64,000 nt of DNA from SFEB01 sp964612455 (GCA_964612455.1 CAZTCB010000004.1:1-64000); one strand, 5' to 3'; positions 7,638-17,307 are shown, counted from the stretch's first letter. Notes: a model not told the origin generated them from the letters alone. Numbers and translations: made by a program.

Positions 7638-7648
7638 ATGGTTTGATT

Positions 7649-7975
7649 TTAGCCGATGAGGCTGAGTATCTGACTCCATACGTCAGGTAATAAACTCGGC
7701 ACTACCGCAAGCGCAATAAGTATCAGTACTACCAAAGTGGTTAAAAAACCGTGGTTTGTGCCAAATTCCAACGCCGTCAATGCGGCGAGACCTATTGCGG
7801 CGTATATCAGGACGTAATGAGCGATTTTTGCTATGGTCACCAACGTTTCGCCGTCGCCAAACCAACCCAAGCCGACGCAGTTTTGAAACATCATTGCCGC
7901 CAAAACCGCTATGGCAAATACTTTTGCTAAAAAGTCGAATAATTTTGATAAACCGGTTTTTTCTTTTTTACTCAT
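7649..7975 (-). CDS. Small multi-pass membrane protein
   Basis: 108 residues with three hydrophobic segments (about residues 15-32, 49-66 and 75-96) and a basic N-terminus (M-S-K-K-E-K). No family recognised. An AAAGGAG ribosome site lies just upstream, and the gene starts 49 nt after the stop of the large repeat protein on the same strand, so the two probably form an operon. The convergent bidirectional terminator after it supports a real transcription unit. Confidence 0.6.
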   Translation of the reverse strand: MSKKEKTGLSKLFDFLAKVFAIAVLAAMMFQNCVGLGWFGDGETLVTIAKIAHYVLIYAAIGLAALTALEFGTNHGFLTTLVVLILIALAVVPSLLPDVWSQILSLIG

Positions 7976-8024
7976 GATATGCTCCTTTTATTTTTTCTTT
8001 TTGTATTTATTCGTTTAATTTGGT

Positions 8025-9962
8025 CTAAGCGGGGATTTTATCGAGTATCGCGTCGATAAACTCTTCAAACGTCATATTTTTCCACGCGTCGCCAAACAAG
8101 GTGTTTAATTTCGTTTTGTTTGCCTCGTCAAGATTAAGCAATCCCGCGTTCATCAACTGCGAAAGGGTTGCCGTGTTTACTGCGGTGCTCAGCGCATCGG
8201 GGAGGTCGACTATCTTTGTGTCGGCGTCGATAAGGGAGAGTGCGCCCGTAGTCGTGTCCGCGTCGATGACTTCCGTATATGCAAGTTGTTTGATGTTGCT
8301 TACTATTTCGTCAATATCTATGTTGCCGAGAGTCGTGTTGCAGATTACGTCGTTGACGCCGGTCACCGTGGTGGTGTAAGTATCGTCGGTATACCATACC
8401 ACTTCGTAGCAATCAGCCGTGTGCGTTGCGAGGGTGTGGGAGTGATCGGTGCAGTCGGCTTGCGCAACGTACCACTTGCCGTTGACTTTTTTCAATACGG
8501 TGCTGCCGCTGATTACGACTTGGTCGGCAACTATCGTGTCGTAAGTGTTCCCCAGCGTCGATTCGTGACGAGTATAGCCTTGCAGCTCACCGATATAAAC
8601 GTAGTTCAATTCGTCGCCGAGAGTCAGGACGTATTTATCCGCGATAACTTTCATTATTTCGGGGTCAGAATCTTTTATCGTAATGATTTCTTTGATTTTT
8701 ACGCCGTTAAGGATTTCGTCAATGCTCAAACCGTTGCGCATTTCACTCATCTTTTTGTTGTAAATGTTATTAAATACGACGTTTTCGATGTTTTTACCGC
8801 TACCGTCAATCCAGACGCCGTTGTTTTCGTCAAGAGTGTAGTTCAGCAAATCGCCTACGTACAGAGCGTCGATTTTATCGTTGACGTTGAGCGTTCCGCT
8901 CGTCAGCTCCGAAATACGCATATCCGCAAAAACCGACGTCAGTTTAGATACTTCGTTGCCGAAAGAGTCTCTCCATATTCCGTCTGTACCTTTGGAGTAT
9001 TTCATTATTTCGCCCACGGTGAGGTCGGACAACTCGTCTTCGACGTTAAAGTTGCCGCCGAGCAGCTTTGAAACGTCGACGTCGGCTATCGTTTTGCTTA
9101 TCGCGTCAATCAATTCCGTGCCGTTTTTGTCCTGCCATACGTTGCCGTTTTTGGTATAACCAATCAACTCGCCTACTTTAAGGTCGCCGATGGCATCCTC
9201 TATTTTAAAGTTGCCGCCGAGTAAATCGGTGATTTTCGTTTTTGCCACTGCGGCGGTAGTTGCGTCGAGAGCCGCGCCGTCTGCGGACAGCCAGTTGCCG
9301 TCGACGTCTTGTTGGTATCCCATGAGCTCGCCGAGAGAGTTGTCGGTAAATAAAACGTTTGCGACGTTGCCGTCGGCTTTTTTCAGTTCGGCGTACAACA
9401 ACCCGAGATCCCTGTCTGCAATAATCTTTTCGATACTGCCGGAGTTTTCGGAGATATCCGTCAACTTGCGCAGAGTAACGCCGTTGAGCAATACCTGAAC
9501 GTTTCCGTCTATGAGGTCGCCTACCGAAACGCGGTTTGTTCTCCAGACGTCAATCACCGCCTGAGGAATTTTTACGCTTTCGCCGAGCGAACCGCTCAAC
9601 AAATCGGCGAGTGCGACGTCGCTCAATGCTTCGCTCGGATTTGAGAATATACTTTCGATATCGGTATTTCTCAGAGACTCGTACTCGTCACCGCTCAAAC
9701 CTATCTGTCCCAAAACGTCTATGCCGTACGTACTTTGTATTTGGGCAAAGGTCAGATTGTCCGAAGAGGTCAGTTTGATTCCTTCGGTGATGATGTCGCC
9801 GAAAGACATTTTGTCAAAACGTTTGCCGTCGTCGTTTACCCATTGGTCGTTTTCAATGCCTACGGTGGAGGGCGTTACGATAAATACTGCCGCCACTATG
9901 CCTCCTATGAGTATAACCCACCCCACGATGATGCCAAGCAAAAATGCTAAAAAACGTTTCAT
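8025..9962 (-). CDS. Membrane-anchored protein with tandem ~53-residue repeats
   Basis: 645 residues. One N-terminal transmembrane helix (about residues 5-29), the rest predicted extracytoplasmic. Three clear tandem repeats span about 244-295, 296-348 and 349-402, with a partial one at about 190-243. Each has L-x-x-G-N/T-hydrophobic, then V-G-E/D-L/I, Y, and a G-x-W-x-D-x-x-G core. I do not recognise a named family. The start is set at ATG 9962 because AAAGGAG lies upstream and the transcript should start near 10034, which excludes the longer frame opening at 10052. Probably cotranscribed with the gene at 7649-7975. Confidence 0.7.
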   Translation of the reverse strand: MKRFLAFLLGIIVGWVILIGGIVAAVFIVTPSTVGIENDQWVNDDGKRFDKMSFGDIITEGIKLTSSDNLTFAQIQSTYGIDVLGQIGLSGDEYESLRNTDIESIFSNPSEALSDVALADLLSGSLGESVKIPQAVIDVWRTNRVSVGDLIDGNVQVLLNGVTLRKLTDISENSGSIEKIIADRDLGLLYAELKKADGNVANVLFTDNSLGELMGYQQDVDGNWLSADGAALDATTAAVAKTKITDLLGGNFKIEDAIGDLKVGELIGYTKNGNVWQDKNGTELIDAISKTIADVDVSKLLGGNFNVEDELSDLTVGEIMKYSKGTDGIWRDSFGNEVSKLTSVFADMRISELTSGTLNVNDKIDALYVGDLLNYTLDENNGVWIDGSGKNIENVVFNNIYNKKMSEMRNGLSIDEILNGVKIKEIITIKDSDPEIMKVIADKYVLTLGDELNYVYIGELQGYTRHESTLGNTYDTIVADQVVISGSTVLKKVNGKWYVAQADCTDHSHTLATHTADCYEVVWYTDDTYTTTVTGVNDVICNTTLGNIDIDEIVSNIKQLAYTEVIDADTTTGALSLIDADTKIVDLPDALSTAVNTATLSQLMNAGLLNLDEANKTKLNTLFGDAWKNMTFEEFIDAILDKIPA

Positions 9963-10040
9963 TTGCTGCTCCTTTGCGGTAATGTCCGCGAAATCGCCGA
10001 GTCGGACAGTGCCGTCGGCTTTATTTGGTAGTTTCTTTTT

Positions 10041-10069
10041 ATTATAATACATGTAAACCCAAAAATCAA
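10041..10069 (-). promoter_or_regulatory. Sigma-A promoter of the repeat-protein operon
   Basis: On the minus strand: -35 TTGATT (10064-10069), 17-bp spacer, -10 TATAAT (10041-10046). Predicted leader about 70 nt to the ATG at 9962. The 301-nt divergent region up to lepA contains this promoter and the lepA promoter; I see nothing else identifiable in it. Confidence 0.75.
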
Positions 10070-10228
10070 CTCAAAAACAGGTTAAAAAACCGCAAAAAAT
10101 AAAAATTCGGGTTTTTAACGCTTTCGCCGATATTTTACGTTGGGCGATAGAAACCTGTTTCGCTTTATTTCGTCAATCGTATTAAAAAAGTTAACCTTAA
10201 AATTACTGATTTTTTTGTTTCAAAGCCA

Positions 10229-10257
10229 TTGCATTGACCGAAAAAATCGGTTATAAT
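10229..10257 (+). promoter_or_regulatory. Sigma-A promoter giving a leaderless lepA transcript
   Basis: -35 TTGCAT (10229-10234), 17-bp spacer, consensus -10 TATAAT (10252-10257), then six bases and ATG at 10264. The predicted transcription start is the A of that ATG. No Shine-Dalgarno sequence precedes it. The geometry is identical to the promoter at 3995-4023. Confidence 0.75.
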
Positions 10258-10263
10258 ACAATT

Positions 10264-12066
10264 ATGAATAAAATGGACAAGATTAGAAATTTTTGCATTA
10301 TAGCGCATATAGACCACGGCAAAAGCACTTTGGCGGATCGCCTTATCGAGCTTACGGGGAGAGTTAACAAACGCGATATGGAGGAGCAATTGCTCGACTC
10401 TATGGATCTCGAGCGCGAGAGAGGTATCACGATAAAACTTGCCCCCGTCAACATCGATTACGAGTACGAAGGCGAAACGTACCAACTCAATCTCATAGAT
10501 ACACCGGGACACGTTGACTTTACCTACGAGGTATCACGCAGTCTCGCCGCATGCGAAGGCGCCCTCCTTGTGGTGGACGCGACGCAAGGCGTTGAGGCGC
10601 AGACGGTTGCCAATTGCTATCTCGCATTGGACAACGACCTCGCCATACTGCCCGTTATCAATAAAATCGACCTTGCCTCCGCGCGTGTCGACGAGGCAAT
10701 CGAGGAGATAGAAGAACTCGGTTTGCCTGCCGCAGACGCGCCGCGTGTGTCTGCTAAAGAGGGGCTCAATATAGAAGACGTACTGGTTGACGTAATAAAA
10801 AACGTTCCCGCACCGCAGGGAGATCCCGACGCACCGCTAAAGGCACTTATTTTTGACTGCGTTTACGACAACTACAAGGGCGTCTTGCTTTTCGTCCGCA
10901 TTTTTGACGGACGCGTCGGAGTGGGGACTAAATTGAAAATGTTTCGTTCCGGCGGAAAAATTTACGACGTCACCGAAGTCGGTATTTTTACTCCCGCAAT
11001 GCTTGCCACCGATTCGCTCGAGGCGGGCGACGTCGGATACGTCGCTGCGAGTATAAAGACGGTTTCGGATGCACACGTCGGCGATACTTTGACCGACGCC
11101 TCAAATCCCGCGCAATCTCCGCTTAACGGCTACAAAGAAGTCCAATCTATGGTCTTTTGCGGTATCTTTCCCGCAGACGGCAGTAAATACGACGACCTTA
11201 AGGAGGCTTTGGAAAAATTAAAACTCAACGATGCGTCTTTAAGGTACGAGCCGGATACGTCGCTGGCACTCGGTTTTGGTTTTCGGTGCGGTTTTCTCGG
11301 GTTGTTGCACATGGACGTCATTCAGCAGCGCCTCGAGAGAGAGTTTGATTTGGATCTCGTGACTACGGCACCGAGCGTCAGTTATCATGTTTTTACTACC
11401 GACGGACAAATGCAGGAAATAGACAACCCGTCAAAACTCCCGCCCGTGACCACCATAGAACATATGGAAGAGCCGATAGTTACTGCCTATATTTACTCGC
11501 CGCCCGATTACGTCGGCGGGATAATGGATCTTTGTCAGGATAAACGCGGCGTTTTTATCGATATGACCTACGTTGATACCAAACGGGTGAGGATTACTTA
11601 CGAAATTCCTCTCAACGAAATTATTTACGACTTTTTTGACACGTTAAAGTCGCGCACGCGCGGTTACGCAAGCCTCGACTACGAAGTGAAAGGTTATAAA
11701 TCTTGCAAACTCGTAAAGCTCGATATGTTGCTCAACGGCGAAACCTGCGACGCCTTGTCGGTAATCGTGCCGGAAGAACGCGCCTATGCCCGCGGCAGAA
11801 AACTTGCCGAAAAGCTTAAAGACGCTATCCCTCGTCAGATGTTTGAAATACCCGTTCAGGCGGCGATAGGCGGTAAAATCATTGCCCGCGAGACGGTAAA
11901 AGCCATGCGCAAGGACGTCCTCGCAAAGTGCTACGGCGGCGATATCACCCGTAAAAAGAAGTTGCTCGAGAAACAAAAAGAAGGTAAAAAACGCATGCGG
12001 CAGGTAGGCAGCGTCGCCATACCGTCGGAGGCGTTTATGTCAATATTAAAAATCGACGATGAATAG
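10264..12066 (+). CDS. lepA: Elongation factor 4 (LepA), ribosome back-translocating GTPase
   Basis: 600 residues, full length. G-domain motifs: A-H-I-D-H-G-K-S-T (G1) at about 14-22, R-G-I-T-I-K (G2), D-T-P-G-H-V-D-F (G3), N-K-I-D (G4). EF-G-like domains II, III and V follow, and the LepA-specific C-terminal domain ends in basic K-K-K-L-L-E-K-Q-K-E-G-K-K-R-M-R. The ATG at 10264 is favoured because it sits six bases after the -10 hexamer; the ATG at 10273 is an internal alternative and better matches usual family starts. First gene of a string lepA-hemW-two membrane proteins-pcrA-ligA. Confidence 0.96.
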   Translation: MNKMDKIRNFCIIAHIDHGKSTLADRLIELTGRVNKRDMEEQLLDSMDLERERGITIKLAPVNIDYEYEGETYQLNLIDTPGHVDFTYEVSRSLAACEGALLVVDATQGVEAQTVANCYLALDNDLAILPVINKIDLASARVDEAIEEIEELGLPAADAPRVSAKEGLNIEDVLVDVIKNVPAPQGDPDAPLKALIFDCVYDNYKGVLLFVRIFDGRVGVGTKLKMFRSGGKIYDVTEVGIFTPAMLATDSLEAGDVGYVAASIKTVSDAHVGDTLTDASNPAQSPLNGYKEVQSMVFCGIFPADGSKYDDLKEALEKLKLNDASLRYEPDTSLALGFGFRCGFLGLLHMDVIQQRLEREFDLDLVTTAPSVSYHVFTTDGQMQEIDNPSKLPPVTTIEHMEEPIVTAYIYSPPDYVGGIMDLCQDKRGVFIDMTYVDTKRVRITYEIPLNEIIYDFFDTLKSRTRGYASLDYEVKGYKSCKLVKLDMLLNGETCDALSVIVPEERAYARGRKLAEKLKDAIPRQMFEIPVQAAIGGKIIARETVKAMRKDVLAKCYGGDITRKKKLLEKQKEGKKRMRQVGSVAIPSEAFMSILKIDDE

Positions 12067-13204
12067 CGACGAAAAAAACGCGGGATTGTACGTTCATATT
12101 CCTTTTTGTAAATCCAAGTGCGTGTATTGCGACTTTTGCAGTTTTGCCGACAAAGACGACGAGATTGATGCATACGGGTGCGCGTTAAAGAAAGAGACAG
12201 ACATGTACGTTCCTCTTTCGGAAGGCAAAAAAATCACGACGGTATTTGTAGGCGGAGGCACGCCGAGCATCGTCGGAGGAAAGTTTTTGTCCGATTTGTT
12301 GCTTTATATAAAAACGCGTTTTAATCTTTCGGGTGACGTCGAAATAACGGTAGAAGCCAATCCCGACAGTTTTGACGAAGATTTTGCGACGCGACTCGCC
12401 GACGTCGGCGTAAACAGACTTTCTCTCGGACTGCAATCGGCAAACGATTTGTTGTTAAAAAAACTCGGCAGACCGCATGATTACGCGGATTTTTGCCGCG
12501 CGGCTAAAATTGCGTCAAAATATTTTAAAAACGTCAATTTTGACCTCATGATAGGCATAGAGGGACAAACGGATGAGGACGTAAAAAATACACTCGATTC
12601 CGTATTGGCGTTTTCTCCGACGCATTTGTCGGTTTACGCGCTCATTCTCGAAAGGGGAACGCCCCTCAACAGGCTGGTAGGTAGAGGAAAAGTAGTTTTG
12701 CCCGACTCGGACGCGACTGCGGATATGTATGACTTGGCAAAAAACCTTCTTGACGGCAACAACTACCGTCGTTACGAAGTCAGCAACTTTGCACGAGCGG
12801 GTTTCGAGTGCAGACACAATCTCAATTATTGGGACAGAGGCGAGTATATAGGGCTCGGCCTTGCAGCGCACGGATACCTCGACGGCGTCAGATACGCAAA
12901 CGTAAAGCATCTGGACAATTACTTAAAAAAAATCTCGCTTGCTACCCGTCCCGTATCGTTTCAAAAAAAAATACAACAAAAAGAGGCATGTTTCGAGTAT
13001 GTGATGCTCGGTTTGAGAAAGGCTGACGGATTTGACGTGGATGGTTTTAACAGCGACACGGGTGTCGACTTTTTTTCGACGTACGGGCAGACTGTAAAAA
13101 AGCTGTCGCAACAAAAACTATTGTGCGTAGAAAAAAATCGGGTGTATATTCCGTCGGAGCGTTTTTACGTCGCCAACACTATACTCGAGGAATTTATTTT
13201 GTAG
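12059..13204 (+). CDS. hemW: HemW-type radical SAM protein (heme chaperone family)
   Basis: 381 residues. The radical SAM cluster motif is C-K-S-K-C-V-Y-C (Cys17, Cys21, Cys24), within H-I-P-F-C. G-G-G-T-P-S and the E-A-N-P-D-S segment bind SAM. The chain lacks the extra N-terminal part of true HemN and fits HemW, which binds heme rather than oxidising coproporphyrinogen. It overlaps the lepA stop by 8 nt, so translation is probably coupled; lepA-hemW adjacency is widespread in Firmicutes. The hrcA-grpE-dnaK string that often follows is absent here. Confidence 0.92.
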   Translation: MNSDEKNAGLYVHIPFCKSKCVYCDFCSFADKDDEIDAYGCALKKETDMYVPLSEGKKITTVFVGGGTPSIVGGKFLSDLLLYIKTRFNLSGDVEITVEANPDSFDEDFATRLADVGVNRLSLGLQSANDLLLKKLGRPHDYADFCRAAKIASKYFKNVNFDLMIGIEGQTDEDVKNTLDSVLAFSPTHLSVYALILERGTPLNRLVGRGKVVLPDSDATADMYDLAKNLLDGNNYRRYEVSNFARAGFECRHNLNYWDRGEYIGLGLAAHGYLDGVRYANVKHLDNYLKKISLATRPVSFQKKIQQKEACFEYVMLGLRKADGFDVDGFNSDTGVDFFSTYGQTVKKLSQQKLLCVEKNRVYIPSERFYVANTILEEFIL

Positions 13205-13222
13205 TCAAAGGAGGGTAAAGAT

Positions 13223-14104
13223 ATGCGTTTGCAATCGAGATCGACGATAAATTACGTCGTCAAAAACTTTGTATTTTTATTGCCGTTTGTCGGCGTTCCC
13301 GCGATATTGCTTGCTTTTTTTCAGCCGCAGCAAGGTCCCGTGGATTTTTTTGCCGCGCTGTACGAGAGTACGTTCAACGGCGTTCCGATTGATTTTTCGG
13401 ATTTTTACGGTTCGTTGTACGGGTATTTTTCTTTTGTCAACGCAGGCAAGGCGTTTTCGACGGATTTCAATATGATTTGGATATGGCTCGTAGTATTTGC
13501 GGTTACCGTTTTTTTCGTGTGTCTGACGACCTCTTTCGTCGAACGTCACATCAGATTCGGGACGCGAAAGTACCTGAGGGTATTGAGGAGTCTTAACGAA
13601 GTCGCGATGTACATCATGCCGTTTGTCGTGTTGTTGGTAGCGGCGTTTGAGATACTGATGCTTATCCTGTGCGGGCTTATCATGTTGTTGTCACAGATAG
13701 GAGGGATGGCGTTTTACGTCATAGCTGTTTTTTTGGCCGTTATTTTTTACGAAGGTTACTTCGTCGCCGCGGCATTGGTATTGCTTACTCCACCGTGTAT
13801 GTTTTTTGACGGTTACAAATTTAATTCCGCGATAGGTTATTCGATACATCTGAGTACGCAACATCTCAAAGAAATGGTAAAAGATACTTTGTTGCCGTTG
13901 GTCGTGTCGCAGGTGTTGCTGTCCGTTTTAAAATACTTGGTCGGTTTGTCTCCTTCGGAAACCACGGCGTTCTTTTTGACAGTAGGACTTAAATTTTTGT
14001 TTTATCTGTGGTGGTTGGTATACCTGCCTTGCTTGTCTTGTTGTAAATATGCCAACTTTACCGAAATGAAACGCGCCGATTTAAAAATGAAAATATTCGG
14101 GTAG
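13223..14104 (+). CDS. Multi-pass membrane protein, family not recognised
   Basis: 293 residues with about six hydrophobic segments (near 15-33, 88-108, 130-150, 155-180, 183-205, 240-270). A GGAGGG ribosome site lies upstream. It shares general architecture with the next gene and with the protein at 59162 (long N-terminal loop after TM1, then paired helices), so they may be distant relatives of YciC/DUF975-type membrane proteins. No catalytic motif seen. It sits in the lepA-ligA string, 18 nt after hemW. Confidence 0.65.
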   Translation: MRLQSRSTINYVVKNFVFLLPFVGVPAILLAFFQPQQGPVDFFAALYESTFNGVPIDFSDFYGSLYGYFSFVNAGKAFSTDFNMIWIWLVVFAVTVFFVCLTTSFVERHIRFGTRKYLRVLRSLNEVAMYIMPFVVLLVAAFEILMLILCGLIMLLSQIGGMAFYVIAVFLAVIFYEGYFVAAALVLLTPPCMFFDGYKFNSAIGYSIHLSTQHLKEMVKDTLLPLVVSQVLLSVLKYLVGLSPSETTAFFLTVGLKFLFYLWWLVYLPCLSCCKYANFTEMKRADLKMKIFG

Positions 14105-14116
14105 GAGGAAAAATCG

Positions 14117-15079
14117 ATGCATTTTAAAAAGACGTTGAGCCTTGCTTTTAATACGTATTCGGTGCATATAAAATCCCTGTTGATTCAGCTTCTTGCGGTA
14201 GCCTTTGCGGCGGCGATAGTCGCGCTGTTTTTCGTCAACGCGGGCGGACGACTGGTGGAAAAAATCAAAGAAGAAAAAATAATAGAACAAGCTACCGAGA
14301 TTGTAGAGGCGGTAGTGGACGGAAAGACGGCGGACGAAGACGATTTTGACGAAAAAATCGTCGGTTTTATGGACAGCGTCAAAGAAATCTTTACCGCGGT
14401 GCCAAACCTCGTTGAAAAAGCTCCCGTCGCAGTATGGTTGTTTATATTGCTCGTATACGCGATGTATTTCTTTTTCGGTTTGACTTTGTACAACAATATG
14501 TTCGTAATCAACAAATTTGCGTCTACCAACGTGCTCGGTTTTTATCTTTGGGCTTACGTTAAGGAGTTTAAAAACAACGTCAGGCTCAATTGGGCGGCGT
14601 CGCTCTTGTGCTGCTTGATGGACACGAGTATATTGATGACGATAGTCGGCGTATACGTCGTCGCTTTTTCGGGATGGGGAGTAGTCGGCGTGGTTGTGTC
14701 GGTGTTGCTCCTCGTGTTTTTAATGAGTCTTCGTCGTACCGTCCTTGCGTATTGGGTACCCGCGTTTGTTACGGAGGAATGCGGAATAAGCGATGCGTTT
14801 AAAAAGGGCGTGGGTATGATGCTTGACGATTTCGGAAAATTGCTGTTAAAAACCTTTATCGTCATATTCGTCGCCGTCGCTTTGTGCATATCGTCCATGC
14901 TGGTGTTTAGCGTAGTGTGGTCGGGGGTGGTAATAACGTTGATTTGCCTGCTCGCCGGTCACTATCTCACTTGCGCTTACGTCGTTGATTATTACGAACA
15001 GAGCGGCAAAACCTATTTTACAAAAAAAGTTGACCTTGCGGCACTGACGGGTGACGGCGAAAATACCTTAGAAGACTGA
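14117..15079 (+). CDS. Multi-pass membrane protein, family not recognised
   Basis: 320 residues, about six hydrophobic segments. After TM1 (about 20-42) comes a charged, acidic extramembrane stretch (about 45-95, K-E-E-K and D-D-F-D-E-K), then helices near 100-125, 155-180, 182-205, 240-265 and 268-290. AGGAGG precedes the ATG. It starts 12 nt after the previous membrane gene; the pair is almost certainly cotranslated and may form a complex. Function unknown. Confidence 0.65.
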   Translation: MHFKKTLSLAFNTYSVHIKSLLIQLLAVAFAAAIVALFFVNAGGRLVEKIKEEKIIEQATEIVEAVVDGKTADEDDFDEKIVGFMDSVKEIFTAVPNLVEKAPVAVWLFILLVYAMYFFFGLTLYNNMFVINKFASTNVLGFYLWAYVKEFKNNVRLNWAASLLCCLMDTSILMTIVGVYVVAFSGWGVVGVVVSVLLLVFLMSLRRTVLAYWVPAFVTEECGISDAFKKGVGMMLDDFGKLLLKTFIVIFVAVALCISSMLVFSVVWSGVVITLICLLAGHYLTCAYVVDYYEQSGKTYFTKKVDLAALTGDGENTLED

Positions 15080-15102
15080 CCGATTTTCGTACGGAGACGA
15101 CA

Positions 15103-17307
15103 ATGATAAATTTAAATCCTCAACAAAAAGAAGCGGCAAACGCATTGGAAGGTGCCGTAATGGTACTTGCCGGCGCAGGTAGCGGCAAGACGCGCGTTCT
15201 TACCGAGCGCATAGGCAATCTCGTCAACGGCGGCGTGCTTCCTTATCATATTTTAGCGATAACTTTTACCAACAAAGCGGCGGCGGAAATGAAAGAACGT
15301 CTTGCCGATACGTGTTCTACGCGTGGCATGACGGTTTGTACCATACACAGCATGTGCGCGAGGATACTGCGCGAAGACGCGGATAAATTCGGTTATTCTA
15401 AAAACTTTACTATATACGACGCTACCGATGTAAAACGCGTCGTTAAAAAACTTTTTAAACGTTTTTATCCGCACGAGGACAGTAAGGCGGCGGAAAAATA
15501 CGCATCCGAAACTTTGACGGTCTTGTCGTCCGTCAAAAACGACGGTCTCTCTCCGTCGGACGGATTGGACGACGATCTTTTGTGCTTTTGCAGTGACGCA
15601 GAAGTAGTAAAAAAGTTGGTCGTCGAGTATCAAAAACAACTCAAACTCTCGGATTGCATGGATTTTGACGATTTGTTACTCAACGTATACGTACTTTTAA
15701 GGGATAACGGAGAGGTGCTCGACAAATATCGTCAACGTTATCGGTATATCAGCGTAGACGAGTTTCAGGATACCAATACCGTGCAATATAAAATTTTCAG
15801 ATTGCTTGCCGGTGACGACGGCAATATTTTCGTCGTCGGCGACGATGACCAGTCCATATACGGTTGGCGCGGCGCAAACGCCGACAATATGCAAAAGTTT
15901 AAAAAAGATTACCCCTCCGCACGAGTGTTTTATCTCGAGCAAAATTACCGCAGTACGAAAAAAATCTTAGAGGTGGCAAACACCCTTATTAAAAAAAACG
16001 ACGGGCGTTTTGACAAAACTCTTTGGACGGAAAACAACGACGGCGTCAGAGTAGAAAACTATTCCGCACGGGACGAGGCCGACGAAGCGAGGTTTTGCAT
16101 TCAACAAGTCGCCGCTCTCTTAAGCAGGGGGTACAGGTACGGAGATTTTGCGATACTCATGCGCGTAAACGCGTTGTCTCGGTCTTTTGAGCAAGAATGT
16201 ATGAGTTACGGTATACCGTTTAAAGTATTCGGCGGCTTTAAATTTTTTGAAAGAAAGGAGATTAAAGACGTTACGGCGTACCTTCGTCTTATAGTCAATC
16301 CGAGTGACGACGAGGCTTTTTTGCGGGCGATAGGCACGCGCAAGGGTATAGGCGACGCAACCCTCGGTAAACTTTCGTCCTACGCCGCCGAAAAAGGCAT
16401 TTCGTTGCTCGCGAGTCTGTCGACCATTGAGTCCGACGGAGTTTTTAATAAAGGTACGGGAGAAAAACTGCGCGCTTTCGGCAACGATATCCGCAACCTG
16501 CGGAATACCTCTTTGACGGAAACGGTAGGACAGACGGTTAACGCGGCGATAGCATTGAGCGGTCTGACGGCGGAGAGCAGAACCGACGAGGATCGTTCTC
16601 GCATAGAAAACTTAAACGAGTTGACGTTGTCCGCGTCCGAGTTTGCTACGGACAATCCCGACGCCGACCTTACCGATTATCTTGAAAGTATAAGTTTAAA
16701 GAGCGATATCGACGAGATGAACGCCGACGATTATTTATCCATTGCCACCATTCATGCGGCAAAGGGACTTGAATGGAACGTGGTTTTTGTCGTCGGTATG
16801 GATGACGGAGTTTTTCCCGGAAACAGAGCGATGGCAGACTTAAATCAAATGAAGGAAGAACGCCGTCTGGCTTACGTTGCCGTCACTCGCGCGAGAGAAA
16901 GGCTTTTTGTCACCCGCGCGCAGAGGAGATTTTTGTACGGCGAATGGAAGTATATGGTAGCGAGTCGATTTTTTAAGGACGTCGTCGGCGAGCCTCAGCG
17001 CGAACAACGTTATGACGCCGACGGAGTACCTAAGTTTGACGTCATGCCTTTATCCTCGGCGGTAAAGACAAATTCTACCATGACCTACAACGAATCGAGT
17101 TTCGGAGTTACGCAAAGGGTTTCGCAAACCGCAAAACCGATTTCGCCTTCTGCACAGTCATTAAAGGCCGGGCAAAAAGTTTTTCACAAACTCTACGGCG
17201 AGGGCATGGTACTCAACGTAAACAACGGCAACGCAGACGTTTTGTTTGTTTCCGTCGGCAAAAAAACGCTCAATCTTAGATTTGCGCCGTTGCAACCGAT
17301 TGATTAA
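15103..17307 (+). CDS. pcrA: ATP-dependent DNA helicase PcrA/UvrD
   Basis: 734 residues, superfamily 1A 3'-5' helicase. Q-motif L-N-P-Q-Q-K-E-A near the start, Walker A A-G-A-G-S-G-K-T at 23-30, motif Ia T-F-T-N-K-A-A-A-E-M, Walker B V-D-E-F-Q-D-T, motif III G-D-D-D-Q-S-I-Y-G-W-R-G, motif IV L-E-Q-N-Y-R-S, motif V T-I-H-A-A-K-G-L-E-W, and motif VI Y-V-A-V-T-R-A. The C-terminal Tudor-like segment (V-F-H-K-L-Y-G-E-G-M-V) is the RNA-polymerase-interacting domain of PcrA. It directly precedes ligA, the classic pcrA-ligA arrangement of Firmicutes. Confidence 0.96.
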   Translation: MINLNPQQKEAANALEGAVMVLAGAGSGKTRVLTERIGNLVNGGVLPYHILAITFTNKAAAEMKERLADTCSTRGMTVCTIHSMCARILREDADKFGYSKNFTIYDATDVKRVVKKLFKRFYPHEDSKAAEKYASETLTVLSSVKNDGLSPSDGLDDDLLCFCSDAEVVKKLVVEYQKQLKLSDCMDFDDLLLNVYVLLRDNGEVLDKYRQRYRYISVDEFQDTNTVQYKIFRLLAGDDGNIFVVGDDDQSIYGWRGANADNMQKFKKDYPSARVFYLEQNYRSTKKILEVANTLIKKNDGRFDKTLWTENNDGVRVENYSARDEADEARFCIQQVAALLSRGYRYGDFAILMRVNALSRSFEQECMSYGIPFKVFGGFKFFERKEIKDVTAYLRLIVNPSDDEAFLRAIGTRKGIGDATLGKLSSYAAEKGISLLASLSTIESDGVFNKGTGEKLRAFGNDIRNLRNTSLTETVGQTVNAAIALSGLTAESRTDEDRSRIENLNELTLSASEFATDNPDADLTDYLESISLKSDIDEMNADDYLSIATIHAAKGLEWNVVFVVGMDDGVFPGNRAMADLNQMKEERRLAYVAVTRARERLFVTRAQRRFLYGEWKYMVASRFFKDVVGEPQREQRYDADGVPKFDVMPLSSAVKTNSTMTYNESSFGVTQRVSQTAKPISPSAQSLKAGQKVFHKLYGEGMVLNVNNGNADVLFVSVGKKTLNLRFAPLQPID

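Noticed and set aside
8286..9071. A 261-codon plus-strand frame opposite the repeat protein
   Set aside because: No ribosome site, no recognisable domain, and it mirrors the repeats of the minus-strand gene, which has promoter, ribosome site and membrane anchor.
9963..10052. Longer N-terminus for the repeat protein from ATG 10052
   Set aside because: That ATG lies within the promoter, upstream of the predicted transcript start; the membrane helix and ribosome site fit ATG 9962.
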